Shown one piece after another: positions 12,064-22,510 of a DNA stretch of 64,000 bases; position 1 is the stretch's first letter; every line of letters starts with the position of its first letter. Under the pieces are notes generated by a model, which worked only from the letters and a program-made list of their open reading frames with translations, had not been told where the DNA came from and made no database searches. Source of the stretch: Kappaphycus alvarezii (lineage: Eukaryota > Rhodophyta > Florideophyceae > Gigartinales > Solieriaceae); NCBI GenBank assembly GCA_002205965.3, contig NADL03000089.1, positions 305,065 to 369,064 of the forward strand. Reading direction: 5' to 3'. The position numbers and the translations under genes are program-made.

Positions 12064-12204
12064 TTGATCTCCACGTGTTCGGTGCTCACGCTTTTGGCAT
12101 AAGCCGAGCGATCGTAGTAACCCTAGTTGTCCCCTCAGCCCCAGCTACTGTAAGCACTGATTATTGTAGCATGATGGCTCGAAGTAGAGTCCGGGCTTCT
12201 TCTG

Positions 12205-13191
12205 CTAGATTTTCCAGACGGCCAATTTCCACGGAGGAGCGGGCATTGTCTTCGAGGCCCAAATTGGCGGGAAGTAAAGATCTTTTGCGGCGAATATTTG
12301 CTGACGAGCCAAACGGAATAAATTCGTATACCATTGCTGAGAGGGCCAGCAAGGCGTGACCAGCATTAACTTCGCCTGTTCGTGGCAGATCTTGTTCAAA
12401 ACGAGTGGAATCAACTTGAGAGGAAGGTTCCAAAAATTAAGTTCTAAACGCCAGTCTTTTTGTAGCGCGTTGATCCCCTGGGAGCCAGGACACGCGAATT
12501 CGCCGTTAAACTTGGCGCAGACCTTGTTGCTGCTGTCGGAGAATCGGTCGATAGTCGGACGGTATGATTCCAGCAGTGTTTGGAGCGTCTCCTGATTGAT
12601 CCTCCAGTCGTCGAGAGTGTGCAGTCGTGACAATCGATCGGCGAATCGATTTACTGCTGACGGGAGGTAACGTGCCTCTATGTAGATTCCCAGCTTCTGT
12701 AAAAAGCGGTGTAACACGCGGAGTTCTTGCATGAGTGGTCGGAAATTGGTTTTCATAGCGTTGAGAATTTCCACGACTGCTTGGTTGTCCTCCCATACTC
12801 TGAGGTGAGTCCCTGATCTGAGCATATTGGATAGCGACCAGATGTTTTCCGTCACGGCGCGGAGCTCCAAGAATGTTATTGGCTTGACGCGAAGAAGAGG
12901 ATCCCATAAGCCACGAGCTTCCCACGTTCCTTGGGCCCCCGGTTTTAAATTGGAGCCCAAGGTTCCCCTTGACCAATGGTCGTCGATGCGTCCGAGTGGA
13001 GCGCCAACGTAGGGGATGGGGTCGACACGGGCCTCTCTGGCGGACTGTGAGCTAGATCGCGCCAGTGTTTGAGGTCCCGAATCGCTGAGTGAAGCAGCTT
13101 CACCCGTTTCCCTGAGTTGGATGTGTTCAGCTTGAGCGAATCGTAGATGGATCGGGTGTAGAACCGTGCGAGTGGCATGGCCAGGGAGCAT
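12205..13191 (-). pseudogene. RNase H domain and connector of the DIRS-like element
   Basis: This frame continues the RT polyprotein after a frameshift near 12.95 kb. It has VKPITFLELRAVTENIWSL, VWEDNQAVVEILN and EARYLPSAVNRFADRLSRL. These are the DIRS-type RNase H signatures, including the second-last catalytic Asp in DNQA and the Asp of ADRLSR. The first Asp (LALHSDAST) is encoded in the overlapping frame at 12945-13583. The segment after DW (RPTIDRFSD) is the usual connector to the recombinase. RNase H degrades the RNA of the cDNA hybrid. Confidence 0.85.
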
Positions 13192-13583
13192 GATATTGCC
13201 ACTCCTGCGAAGTGGCGTAACAGTTGGACGTCGACCAGGCGCGGTTCCGACGTGCTTGGCGGAGCAACTGTTGCGAGATACCCTTGAGTTTTTCCATTCG
13301 CTTTGCGGTTATTCCAAACATCATACGAGTGGTATCGATAGTAAAACCGAGATGTTCGATACACTGCGTTCCGGCCCAGTTTCCCTTGTCTTCCTTGCGA
13401 AGTAGTCCGCAAGCCTTCAAGAGACGATCGATTTGCACACGAGCCTTGTGAAGACGAGAGCGTCGGCGAACCGCGACCAGAAAGTCGTCCATGTACGGGT
13501 GCATACGCAGACGAAGGCGATTTCGGACGAAGCGGACGAAGGGTCTCATGAGCTTGATAAAATATGCCGGCGAAAGCTTCCAT
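12945..13583 (-). pseudogene. RT-RNase H connection of the DIRS-like element (shifted frame)
   Basis: Within this frame, from about 13.27 to 12.96 kb, RLVDVQLLRHFAGVAISCSL to LALHSDASTTIGQGEPWAP links the RT thumb to RNase H. The overlap with the two neighbouring frames places one frameshift at about 13.2-13.3 kb and one near 12.95 kb. The earlier part of this open frame is only a shadow of the RT frame. Confidence 0.75.
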
Positions 13584-13940
13584 CCAAAAGGGAGGGCGAT
13601 ACAGCGGAAATATCGGTTGTCCACCTTGAAAATAAACCAGTTGCGAATATCGGGATGCAATCGAAAATGGTGGTAGCCCTTCGCGATATCGAACGAGAAA
13701 AGGTAGTCTGAACGCTTGAGATCCAGAGCGAACCCTTCCAGGGTTTCCATTTTGACAGGCATGTCTCGAAATAATGTAGACTGGCGGGAAAGGTTTACAA
13801 CCAACCGCTGTTTTTCCCCGGTAACTGCGACGAATGCGTTGGAGATCGGGTAGCCATCCTTGTGCAGACGAAGAGCTTCAGCTGAGATTTCTTCGTACGT
13901 TCGACGGTGAAGAGCGTCTTTGATTGCGTCGTCGAAGAAT
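13127..13940 (-). pseudogene. Reverse transcriptase domain of the DIRS-like element
   Basis: The frame is open from about 13940, upstream of its first Met at 13804: KDGYPISNAFVAVTGEKQRL, VVNLSRQST. RT motifs follow in order: FSFDIAKGYHHFRLHP (motif A), ALPFGWKLSPAYF (motif B), HPYMDDFLVAVRR (catalytic YMDD, motif C) and HLGFTIDTTRMMF (motifs D and E). All catalytic residues are intact. The downstream frameshift near 13.25 kb separates it from RNase H. Confidence 0.9.
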
Positions 13941-14175
13941 TCCGGTCGGACGGATCGATAGGGATTTGAGGAGGCGGAATTGAGTGTCTGAAAGGGATGT
14001 TTTCACGGGCGCTCGTAAACTCCAAAACGGAGTGCCCGAAGAAGGAATTCGGAGGCCTGAAGGGTCTGGGACCAAAAGGGAGCGGCGCGTTGGTGTTGCG
14101 CCACAGGACTTGAGACATAGAACAAAACGACGGCGAAGATGACCACTTTACTTGCGACTAGGTTTGTCGGTCGGA

Positions 14176-14988
14176 CTATACTAGTTTTCCAGGTCCTTTC
14201 GGAGGGCGGCGATTCTTGGCGGCTTGTTGCTTGTTGAACTCTTTCGCGTAAGCTTGCGAACTGTGCTCGGCGAACTTCTGTTGGTAGTTCGTACAAATCG
14301 ATGCGTAGGGGAAGTAGTCTTCTCTGAGGTACTTCTGGAGAAGAATAGCCTCTGATTTACCGTATTCCAAAGATTCGGTGAAGAAATAAACTCGTTCCAA
14401 TACCCTGGAATAGGAAGCTTCAAGAAAGTGTTGTAGAACAGCGAAGGCTTCGGTAGCGGCTTGGACGTCCTTAGCAGCCAGGACCTCGGCAACTCGATGG
14501 GCACTGGCGAGGGCGTTTTCAAATTTGTTGCCCATGTTCCAGAGGACTTCGGCTTCACACCCATCCCCTTGGTCGGCTTCCTTGATGCGTCCAAACAGAC
14601 CTTCAAGTTCCGGAATGAACCTCTTTGCGGGAAACGGAGCGATGAGAAGAGGTTTCTCGAACCTGTTGAGCTTACCGGTGGAGGCATAAGCTCTCCGAGT
14701 AGCAAACGTTTCGCCCACCTGTTCGGCACTTGGGGGCAGCAGTGAAAACTGCATTTGACGAACCTTGAAGGCCCCGGCGGCGGCCGTGCCTTGATTGGCG
14801 AGATCCGACGGCGAATCTGCGACAACGGAAGGCACAGAGGCGGGAGCGGCTTGGATGGAATGAGTAGCACATCCTTGAGCAAATTGACGACTTCAGAGAG
14901 TTGATTCTCGAGGATGTAAAACTTGTTTTCAAGGGCATCGATACGGGAACCGGTTGATGCTGCAGAGGAGGACTCGGCATTAGACATG
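14176..14988 (-). pseudogene. Gag-like ORF1 of the DIRS-like element
   Basis: The start MSNAESSSAASTGSRIDALE (ATG at 14988) leads into a coiled segment, ENKFYILENQLSEVVNLLKD, in one frame. From about 14.85 kb the protein continues in another frame as SVVADSPSDLANQGTAAAGA and ends with KNRRPPKGPGKLV. One frameshift near 14.85-14.87 kb separates the parts. There are no zinc knuckles, which is common for the first ORF of DIRS elements. The nucleoprotein role is inferred from position. Confidence 0.65.
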
Positions 14989-15054
14989 GTAAGGGTTTTG
15001 TTTTGTGTGAATGTCGGCCTAGACGGTGATTCGTCTGGAGCTATTTCGAAGGAT

Positions 15055-15319
15055 GAGAACAAGCGAAGACTTGAAAGACCAGAAGTTTTGGCTAAAGTTT
15101 CCAAGTTGTCGGTTATGTAGCCCTGTTCGACGGTTTCTGATCGCACATCAAGTCCTTGAGCACCGGTACGCTGCCAACGTGGCCATATTTTAAGTGGCAT
15201 AGCGGACGCCAATGCAACCGAGATGCAGACCTGACAGCGTGACTTGCTTCCAGTGGTGCATCACAGCCACGTCGAAGCCCTCGTATCATATTCACCCATA
15301 ATTTTCAAATCATTCCACC
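15055..15319. repeat. Terminal direct repeat of the DIRS-like element (5' copy)
   Basis: Matches 10844-11115 in direct orientation. It lies just upstream (minus strand) of ORF1 and ends with the same CATTCCACC border, so it sets the right-hand limit of the element. Confidence 0.85.
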
Positions 15320-16523
15320 AAAAAAGCGTGAACGAATGATGCTGAGTTTTTCCTAAGCCTCCTTAGCAAGGGCATTACGTAATATTTCCCTCTTAATAGA
15401 GCCTCTTATTCCCTCTCTTTTTCACTCCTCCACTGACTTGAGAGCTCGGCAAGGCTGCAGTTTCTGAGGGAGAAAGTCAAGCTTTCTTGTATCTTTTTAC
15501 ACACAAGAAGGCGGAGCAAGAGTGATCTAGCTTGTAGAATTAGGTGTTTTATCGAGACTTTTTACTGCTTTTTCGCCTCGTTGCAAACGAAGAACTTTAT
15601 TTATTAGGCTTTGTTTCAAAAAAGAATTATTTCTTTGTACTCAGAGGCCACTACGGGGAATTAAATAGGCCACAATTATAAAAACATAACTTTCAAAGTT
15701 ATTTCTTTAGAGTTTTTTGCCCGGAATTGCCCTAAAGTTATGAATTAGAACTTCTAAAAGGTATAGTGCATAACTTTTTGTATTTATAAATCATAATTTT
15801 TTTTGGCCATGGCATCCTTGCCTCCGATAGTTATATCGAAAAGCGTAAATCATAATTTTTCAAAGTTGTAAACCGTTTAGAAAAAAAATTTTACTCCATA
15901 ACTTTTCATAGCCATGGGGAAAAATTATACATTTTATCTTTTCAAAGTTGTGTTTTACAATTTTGAAAGGTATGGTTTATCACTTCTCGAAGGTTGAAAA
16001 TGATTTTCTCTGTAGTTATCATGTATGACTCTCGAAAGCTTCACCAATATTAACCATATGGCCAATATCAGCGAATTTTTTTCCTTGTGAGCATCGTGTT
16101 ACTATGTGCAGTAATCCATCCTACTCCGTTGCTATAATGATTAGATACTAACCATTTCAGTAATTCTGCGGTAGTCCGGAGAAGTACTGAAATGGAGTTC
16201 TTGTGGAGATACACAAGTCCCGTAAAGCTGCATGGATTTACAGGGATTTTGTCACATCTCCACAGCGTAGAACGATCAGGAGTAACAAAGTCCTCCAGTC
16301 AGCATGAAAAAATTGTCCTCACCTTCGTCAATTGATGGAATTTTACTTCCAATTTGAAGTTGATGACAGTGGTCTGCTGCGATGATATAATGTATTTGTA
16401 TGAACCAATACAGTATGTAAATTGCGGGCCAACCAAATATCCCTACCAGCAACACCGAAATTCTCCAAAAAGCGACAGCTCAATCCTTCCACAAATCAAG
16501 TAGTGTAGAAACGCTATCTCTCT
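15320..16523. other. A/T-rich intergenic region
   Basis: No coding frame of note. It contains an A/T-rich repeat with many CATAACTTTTCAAAGTT-like segments (listed separately). Confidence 0.6.
15649..16017. repeat. A/T-rich MITE-like repeat, possible CACTA-type ends (copy 1)
   Basis: Begins CACTACGGGGAATTAAA and ends TGATTTTCTCTGTAGTT. The end is an imperfect reverse complement of the start, like the CACTAC termini of CACTA/EnSpm elements. The interior has repeated AACTTTNNAAAGTT modules and no ORF. A related sequence lies at 47847-48140. No clean 3-bp target duplication was seen. Confidence 0.45.
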
Positions 16524-17560
16524 GATAGGGGTAAATCGTCGGGAGAAGAGATACTCCGAACCAATTACCCCAAGAAGGAGGTGTTGCAAGTGACAAAAGT
16601 GCCACCGTGGTATAGTTGAACGAACAAAAAGGAGTGGATGAAGAAGACAGTTGAGAGGTCTACAAGCAAGTATAGAAGGGGCCGGGTCTACCACCGATGC
16701 TCTGCGACCAGCGTAGGAAAAAGGTTTCTTGGGTCTGAAGTTGACTCCCAACCTCTTAATACTGGGAACTTGACTTGAAGTTGTCTGCCAACTTGCTTGA
16801 TCTCCGCAAGAGAAAGCAGTTTACTCAGCTTATACAGACTTTTTGGCTAACCCTAAAGTCTCAAAGAAACATACCAAGAACCATAAAATGCATCAAATGG
16901 AATCGGGTGAACGAGAAAGACTAACAGCAGATACTATCATGATAAATATCTAGATTTCTTCCCTAATATCTTAGGCCTCTAGATCAGAGCCAAACAGTTC
17001 CCTTAAAAATACCTATTCCACCCAAGCAGTCTCCACGAATATCCGCGAACGGCTTAGAATTCCCCATTGCCTCCTGCGAAATATCTAGACCACTGAAGAT
17101 GCCCCCATCTGGTTTCAGAGTTGGGACCACCTGGTCTATATTTTCCGACCCTCTCCTCACTATTTCAGCGCTTTCCATGTCTCCCTCCCCATCATCCTCC
17201 TCATCCTCCTCATCCTCCTCTTCACCCTTCTCTTCATCTTCGTCATAAGAGTCAGCGATCACAACTAATCCCTCAGTCTTCCCTTCGTTCTCCATGGAAG
17301 CTCCCCCACCGTTGTAAACTAGTGACTCCCACGGGTCCACGCAGTCCTCCTCTTCCTCCTTTTCCTCCTCTGCCTCTTCTGCTTGCTCGAAGCAATTGCG
17401 GCGGACCCACTTACAAACGCTTTCCTGGTCCAATTATCTACAGGAATCATCGTAGTCGGTTGGAGCATTTGCCATCAGAGCCAGAGCGTCGAGTGGACGA
17501 CGACCTCGGGATAACATGGTGATGGTGAGGGAAGGGCGGAAGTAGGTCATGTTAAGGGCC
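16524..17560 (-). repeat. Acidic-gene repeat family, copy 1
   Basis: The minus strand matches the plus strand at 20538-21547 along the whole unit. The match covers the coding region, the tail with AAAAGTCTATATAAGCTGAG-like sequence, and the far end TGATAGGGGTAAATCGTCGG. Copy 2 is the intact member, and copies 1 and 2 face each other as a large inverted pair about 3 kb apart. Confidence 0.8.
16971..17550 (-). pseudogene. Acidic protein gene, degenerate copy 1
   Basis: From an ATG at 17550 the translation MTYFRPSLTIT...RRPLDALAL parallels the intact MDNLRPSAPIT...SRPLNGLAL. A stop follows at about residue 38 (DDSCR stop). The rest of the frame (17433-16984) keeps the Glu/Asp-rich centre and the conserved tail PDGGIFSGLDISQEA and PFADIRGDCLGG. 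The last codons are frameshifted. It is non-functional, or expressed only from a late start. Confidence 0.8.
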
Positions 17561-17815
17561 AAAAAAGGGGTGAGCTGATGGGGTCGTTGAGGGCGGGGGG
17601 GTTTTCTCAATGATGTCGACTTCGAACTTTAGATACTGCGCGGTCTTCGAAAAGTATGACGACCTTGGACGTGTAATGTCATCTATTGATGTTACATTAT
17701 TTCTCAATCTGCCCCCAGATGTAAGGGGGACACATACCGAAGGCGTAAGAACTATCTGTAGTTGACAAGTGACGTGACACTTTCAATGTAGCTCAAAAGT
17801 GTGACAACCACTACA

Positions 17816-18430
17816 TTACAGTATACTGTACTGCTGTTTCCTCAAGTAGTTCCGTAGTCGCTGGAGCAGGTGCACCCAGGGAGCCGGAAGGCGATAGGGC
17901 GGAAATCGAAGCCAGGGGCGCAGCCCGCGGACTGGACCGTCAGGGGGGGGCGTCAGGCGACGTGTGAGCTTACGTTCCAGGTCCCTGAGCTTATCACAGT
18001 GGGCGATGCCGGCCGCCTCTAGCACCTTGAGTTGCTTTCGTAGTGGCGGTGGCCTTGAATGGCGAGAAAGAAGTGATATCGAAGGCGGTGGGGTGAGGCG
18101 TCTCAGCGGTGGGGAGGGTAGGGGGGTGGTCCAGTGCGATTGAGTTCCGTACCCGGGACGAGGAGCAGGACCTCGAACTGGCAGTCCAAGTCCAACATCG
18201 CGGAAAACCTGTTATGCTAGGCCGTTTCAAAGGGAGTTGTGGCAGTGGATGCGCCCAAAGCCGGATGTGCTAATAAGGTCGGCGGCATGGTCGCCGAGGT
18301 CGTCCATCTTCTGCGTGCAGTGTTGGCAGTGGAGCGGTAACGAGTCCGAGAAGACCAGGAGTCTCAGGTGTCGGCGGAGAATCACGGGCCGATCTCCTGC
18401 CGACTAAAGTTCCGTCGTTATGTCTCCTCC
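17816..18430 (-). mobile_element. Non-LTR retrotransposon C-terminal fragment (copy a)
   Basis: On the minus strand, LPLHCQHCTQKMDDLGDHAA (about 18.40-18.27 kb) is the Cys-Cys-Gly-Asp-His zinc region found near the end of ORF2 in this retroelement family. AFDITSFSPFKATA and then a basic helix and RFPPYRLP follow, in the order expected for DVTVxxP and FxPxxxE. Several frameshifts are present. Compare CHHCRRPMDVFGDHAA at 27.4 kb. Confidence 0.75.
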
Positions 18431-18515
18431 TGAACATGGTGCATGCTTGTCAGATGCTGTCGCTGATCTTACCTGCGGCATCTACACAAGACATATCTAG
18501 TGTCTATTGGACCGT

Positions 18516-18553
18516 TGTCCTCATATGAGGACAGTTGTCCTCATCTGAGGACT
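18516..18553. repeat. Palindrome pair TGTCCTCATATGAGGACA (left pair)
   Basis: A perfect 18-bp palindrome (18516-18533) is followed after 2 bp by a one-sided variant, TGTCCTCATCTGAGGACT (18536-18553). The same pair layout recurs 386 bp downstream. Confidence 0.9.
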
Positions 18554-18901
18554 ACTTTTAGCACTACTTTTTCAATACAAAATTTTTTTACCTTAGCGCA
18601 TTTCTTGTCCCTCCGCATTAGTTCATGAGTGTAGATGGCCGATCAAAACAAACTTTTCAAGATTGTTGACCTCGGTAAAGGCTAGACCAGTTTTCCCTCA
18701 CCAGCTTCCGCTCTTCGCAAGAAGTTGTGAAAACGACTTCATTTTGGAAGGTAAAATAGTTCGTATTATCGTGGGGGGTTTCAGAAACGAGGGCGCATGT
18801 ACAATTAAAATTACTGTACTGAAACTGAACATAAAAAAACTTTTTTCCAGTAAAAATGTCGGGCTTCCAAAACATTTTCCTTTCCAAAATGTAAGGGAAA
18901 T
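18554..18901. other. Segment bracketed by palindrome pairs
   Basis: This is 348 bp of ordinary A/T-leaning sequence between the two palindrome pairs, with no trusted ORF. It separates two non-LTR retroelement fragments and may be an insertion. Confidence 0.5.
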
Positions 18902-18941
18902 TGTCCTCATATGAGGACAAAGTGTGCCACATATGAGGACA
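18902..18941. repeat. Palindrome pair TGTCCTCATATGAGGACA (right pair)
   Basis: A perfect copy lies at 18902-18919. A degenerate partner, TGTGCCACATATGAGGACA, lies at 18923-18941. It ends directly before the first recognisable reverse-transcriptase codons of the next element. Confidence 0.85.
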
Positions 18942-18944
18942 GTG

Positions 18945-20147
18945 CGTGGTCGGATAGACACTAGCCAAGAAGGGATGCAAGGGGATCCAGCAAGCATGTT
19001 AATGTTTTCCCTTGTAATACATCCACTGGCGAGGCAAATCGCCGAGAAGACACAACTCCATTTACACAGATGGTATGCGGACGATTGTACCCTCATGGGC
19101 ACACGCGCTGAGCTCGACAAGGCGGTCGAGATCCTTTGTTCTAAAGGACCCTATTATGGCTTGTTCTTGAACCCGGCGAAGACGCGCCTATTACGGCCTC
19201 GTCAGCCTGTCACCCAGACAATGCTACTAATGCACTGCTTACCAAGAGGGAACTTGTCCAACGAAGGTATTGACCTCCTGGGTGCCCTAATTGTTACGCC
19301 TCAATTCATGGAGAACTTTCTCAATGACAATATTGACAGGTGCAATACGTTGCCGCTGATCGACGGGATTGGGGACACCCGTATCCTGTTCCACCTTCAT
19401 CGGGTGTTTGTCTCGGCATGCAAGAGAAATCATGTGATGAAGTTAACACCACCGAGCGCGACAAGCATCATTGCAATGAGATTTGACCAAGAGCAGATGG
19501 AATACTACTCCCGGTCAAACAACGTGCTTATGAAAAACGCCGGCAGATAGTGACTCTTCCGCTGCGCCACGGCTGCCACGGATTCGCTTCCGTGGCGACG
19601 CTGAATTTAGCGTTGTATACAGCCACCATCATTGACTCTGAACAGGTGGGATGCCCCGGCGACCCTGGAGTAGCCATGTCATGCGGACGCCGATAGCCAC
19701 CTCCGCGAGTTTGTCCGACGATTACACCCAAGCTTCTCTGACGTACATGTTGATCTTCCCGAAGCACTTACAGCGCCCAGTCTTGCTACCATTCCCGATA
19801 ATACACACGGCATGTTGTATCGAGCCTGATGCGAGGCGTTAGCAAACCTGTTCTGGAAAGAAGACGACTGGGCAAGGTTTCCAAGCCCCGCGTTGCACTC
19901 AGAAACTGATATTCGGCGAAGGATCCGCCGTCCAGCATTCATGAAAAGGGCGAAGATTTGGGTGGTTTACTATTTGAAAGATATCAGTAGGCTGGTATCC
20001 TATGGCTGTATCAAATAGTGCACAGTAATTGGGGAGGGCGGGGTTACACTTTCTGGAAGGCCACTGTTAGGCGCGTGCTGATAGGAACGGATTTTTTGTC
20101 GCCGTCATCTACAGACTTTTAGTTTACTGGACTACCCCCCCTTGTCC
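18945..20147 (+). mobile_element. Non-LTR retrotransposon fragment with RT catalytic core (copy b)
   Basis: The open frame to 19550 has EGMQGDPASMLMFSLVIHPL and then HRWYADDCTLMG, the RT palm with catalytic YADD. GLFLNPAKTRLL and a thumb-like region follow. A frameshift near 19.55 kb leads into LPLRHGCHGFASVATLNLAV, which matches ACLPIRQGGQGFSAVHPSRA in copy e. The 3' end, ATCTACAGACTTTTAGTTTA then CCCCTTGTCC, matches copy g, so 20147 is the element's true terminus. There is no poly(A). The 5' half is missing. Confidence 0.85.
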
Positions 20148-20537
20148 AAAATTGGTTATAGTTCCGGTCCTTCCTCGTCCTCCGAGAGCATTGTTTATCA
20201 TTACCGCGGTCCTCTCCAAATTTACTTCCATTTTATCCAGATATTTTTATACTGTATCTACCCCTCTGAATCGATCCCGAATCAAGTTCTTTTCCCCTTT
20301 TTGCTTCCCTCCCTCTCCGAATTCGCTTTTTTTGAGAAAAAGGGCGCAAAATACACTACTAAAAAATCCTTTCAGATTTATTTTACCTATTCCTAATCGA
20401 TAGAACCTGCCCCAGGAGCCTATTTAAACCCCTTTATTCCAAGTTTCAAACGCCCCAGATCATTTTACTCATCATTCCTCTCCCCCCACACACCCAAAAC
20501 ACCCTCTATCCTCCGTCTACAATCATTTTCAACCAAA
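20148..20537 (+). promoter_or_regulatory. 5' region of the intact acidic-protein gene
   Basis: Pyrimidine-rich DNA runs up to CAACCAAAATGG at the start codon, a good eukaryotic start context. The last 60-80 bp (CCCACACACCCAAAAC, CTCCGTC) are also present upstream of degenerate copy 3, so the promoter region belongs to the repeated unit. No clear TATA box. Confidence 0.4.
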
Positions 20538-21547
20538 ATGGACAACCTTCGTCCCTCCGCCCCCATCACCAAAAACCGCCCCTCTCGCCCCTTAAACGGC
20601 CTTGCGCTCGATGTATATGGCCTGAAGGACGCAGACGACTACCTGCGACGACAGACTAAGAAGAAGATAATCGAGTTCGTCCGCAAGCTCTTTGTCGAGG
20701 ATGAGGCCGTGGAGGTACCTGAGGGGCAGGAGTGGGAAGTCGAGGGGGGAGCTGGGGAGACCTTCGAAGAGTGGGCAGCCCCGGAATTGGTCTACGAGGT
20801 TAATGGTGAGGAGGAACAGGAGAATGGGGAGGATGTCAAGGGCGAGGACGAGGATCAGGAAGAGGATCAGGACGAGGACGACGAGGATGAAGGACAGGGA
20901 GGCATGGGAAGTGTTGGAATGGCGGAATGTATGGAACAAGTGGTACCGACGATGGAACCGGATGGGGATATCTTTAGTAGTTTAGATATCTCCCAGGAGG
21001 AAATAGATAGTTATGAGCCGTTCGCAGATATCTGTGGGGACTGTTTGGGCAGCATGGATATTTTAGAGGAGTTGTTTGGATCTGATTTAGAGAATGGGAA
21101 ATAAGAGGACCTAATTGATTTTTAGTTTCTTAGGTATCTTTTGTTCAGAGTATATCGTCCATACAAATCGTTTTTATGCATTTCCTGGTACCTTCTGTAG
21201 TTTTGTTCAGACTTTAGGGGGTAGCCAAAAGTCTATATAAGCTGAGTAAACTGCTTTCTCATGGAGAGGTAAAGCAAGTTGGCAGACAACTTCAATCCAA
21301 GTCCTGAGTAGTGGGGAGTTGAGAGTCAACTTCAGACCCAAGAAACCTTTTTCCTACGCTTCTCACAGAGCATCAGTGGTAGACCCTGCCCCTTCCATAT
21401 TTGCTTGTATACCTCTCAACTCTCTTCCATATACACTCCATTTTGTTCATTCAACTATACCACGGTAGCACTTTTGTCGCTTGCAACACCTCCTTCTTGG
21501 GGTAATTGGGTCTAAGTATCTCTTCTCCCGACGATTTACCCCTATCA
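20448..21547 (+). repeat. Acidic-gene repeat family, copy 2 (intact)
   Basis: The unit contains the coding region plus about 440 bp of 3' sequence, which has TCTATATAAGCTGAGTAAAC and ends CGACGATTTACCCCTATCA. The 3' part matches 16524-16970 in inverted orientation and 43190-43750 in part. It abuts a non-LTR fragment at about 21548. Confidence 0.75.
20538..21104 (+). CDS. Acidic repeat-family protein, intact copy
   Basis: The protein has 188 residues. Residues 1-60 are basic and conserved between copies (MDNLRPSAPITKNRPSRPLN, then ALDVYGLKDADDYLRR and a KKKIIEFVRKLF helix). Residues about 95-135 are almost all Glu, Asp and Gln. The tail has a conserved motif, PDGDIFSSLDISQEEIDSYE, then PFADICGDCLGSMDILEELF. 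Two decayed copies lie at 16971-17550 and 43749-44288. I do not recognise the family. The acidic centre with short hydrophobic-acidic motifs (DIFSSLDI, MDILEELF) resembles transcription-activation regions, but that is only a resemblance. Its strong conservation in a repeated unit suggests an accessory gene of a mobile element. Confidence 0.75.
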   Translation: MDNLRPSAPITKNRPSRPLNGLALDVYGLKDADDYLRRQTKKKIIEFVRKLFVEDEAVEVPEGQEWEVEGGAGETFEEWAAPELVYEVNGEEEQENGEDVKGEDEDQEEDQDEDDEDEGQGGMGSVGMAECMEQVVPTMEPDGDIFSSLDISQEEIDSYEPFADICGDCLGSMDILEELFGSDLENGK

Positions 21548-22510
21548 GCCACCTCAAGGCAAGCCATCAACCAGACCGCGTTGGGCATGACTGCTGCTGC
21601 GGCGTGCCTTTGTATCAAATCCCCCCCGAACCTTCCCGTTCGTCTACATTGCCGTAACGGCCACATTCCTCGCGAAGTCATTTAACACTGCACATGCGTC
21701 CGGGTGCCAACCTCCGAGAGTGGAGAATGGCACAGGCACGAGCCTACCTCTAGTAGAGGTCGCGATAAAGGATTGGTACCTTCTTTGTTTCGCATTTCGC
21801 GCCGCATTCCGAGAGGTCATCGGGTTGAAAGCCCTCACCCCCATGTTGGAGGTAGCGAGGGGGTTGACGGAGGTAACATCAAAAAAGTTGGACCCTCCGT
21901 TGCTCCCCATTGCTCGGATGTCCGGTCTTGTACGTTTCATGAAAAAGCCTGCAGCAGCCTTCCTTACCGCACATCCGGGTTTTTCGGGAGGGGCGCTATG
22001 AACTGAGGAACGGCTGAACAAAAATGTCAGCAGGGTTACGGGCAGTACCAGGGAGGAGGAAAGGAACCTCCTGTTGGCACGCGAGACGGGCAGGTTTGAA
22101 TACATGTCTGGTGAGTACGTTGCGGATGGTTCGTGGCAGTGCACAACGCCAAAACCAGACTTACAAATGGAGGCGTGATCGCCGCGAGGTTCCATCCGGG
22201 AGTGACAATGCTGTGTGTCGGTTGGTCCATCCAAGGCCTTTGTGGCATAAATCTGCCGCGTCGTCTTCTAGACGGTATGGGTCTCTGGCACTCCACGCAC
22301 CGCAGCGCCGCAGTGTCGTCAAACGCAGGAGCTCCTCGGTGACGACGTGGTATCACCGTCCACATCTCGTACGTTCAGTTCACGACGGACGGGTGCGCGG
22401 TGATGAAAGCCGCTATAAGTGGTTCCAAGTGGTGGCGTTGGGATTGAGCCGTCGCACGGCGTGTAGGACCGCTTTCTGTGTGATGTTCATGGGAATCGGA
22501 GGGTCTCGTT
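21548..22510 (-). mobile_element. Non-LTR retrotransposon fragment with internal deletion (copy c)
   Basis: Minus strand. IPMNITQKAVLHAVRRLNPN (about 22.47-22.41 kb) matches the RT N-terminal start PMEISEEVVIRAFRRLN of copy d. It is joined almost directly to the C-terminal region: VIPRRHRGAPAF, LRCVECQRPI (zinc), RPDIRAMGSNGG, FFDVTSVNPLA, NAKQRRYQSFIA and VPFSTLGGWHPDA. The RT palm is absent. Frameshifts occur near 22.23 and 21.66 kb. The downstream end shares AAAAVMPNAVWLMACLEVA with copy h. Confidence 0.85.

Larger units (their letters stand above)
10844..15319 (-). mobile_element. DIRS-like tyrosine-recombinase retrotransposon
   Basis: The element lies on the minus strand and is bounded by direct repeats of 272 and 265 bp. 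From its 5' end (15.3 kb) it carries a gag-like ORF, a reverse transcriptase with YMDD, an RNase H domain and a tyrosine recombinase, which is the order known for DIRS and Ngaro elements. These integrate through a recombinase instead of an integrase. There is no DDE integrase or aspartic protease. All ORFs are intact over long stretches but broken by single frameshifts, so this copy is recently inactivated. Confidence 0.85.
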
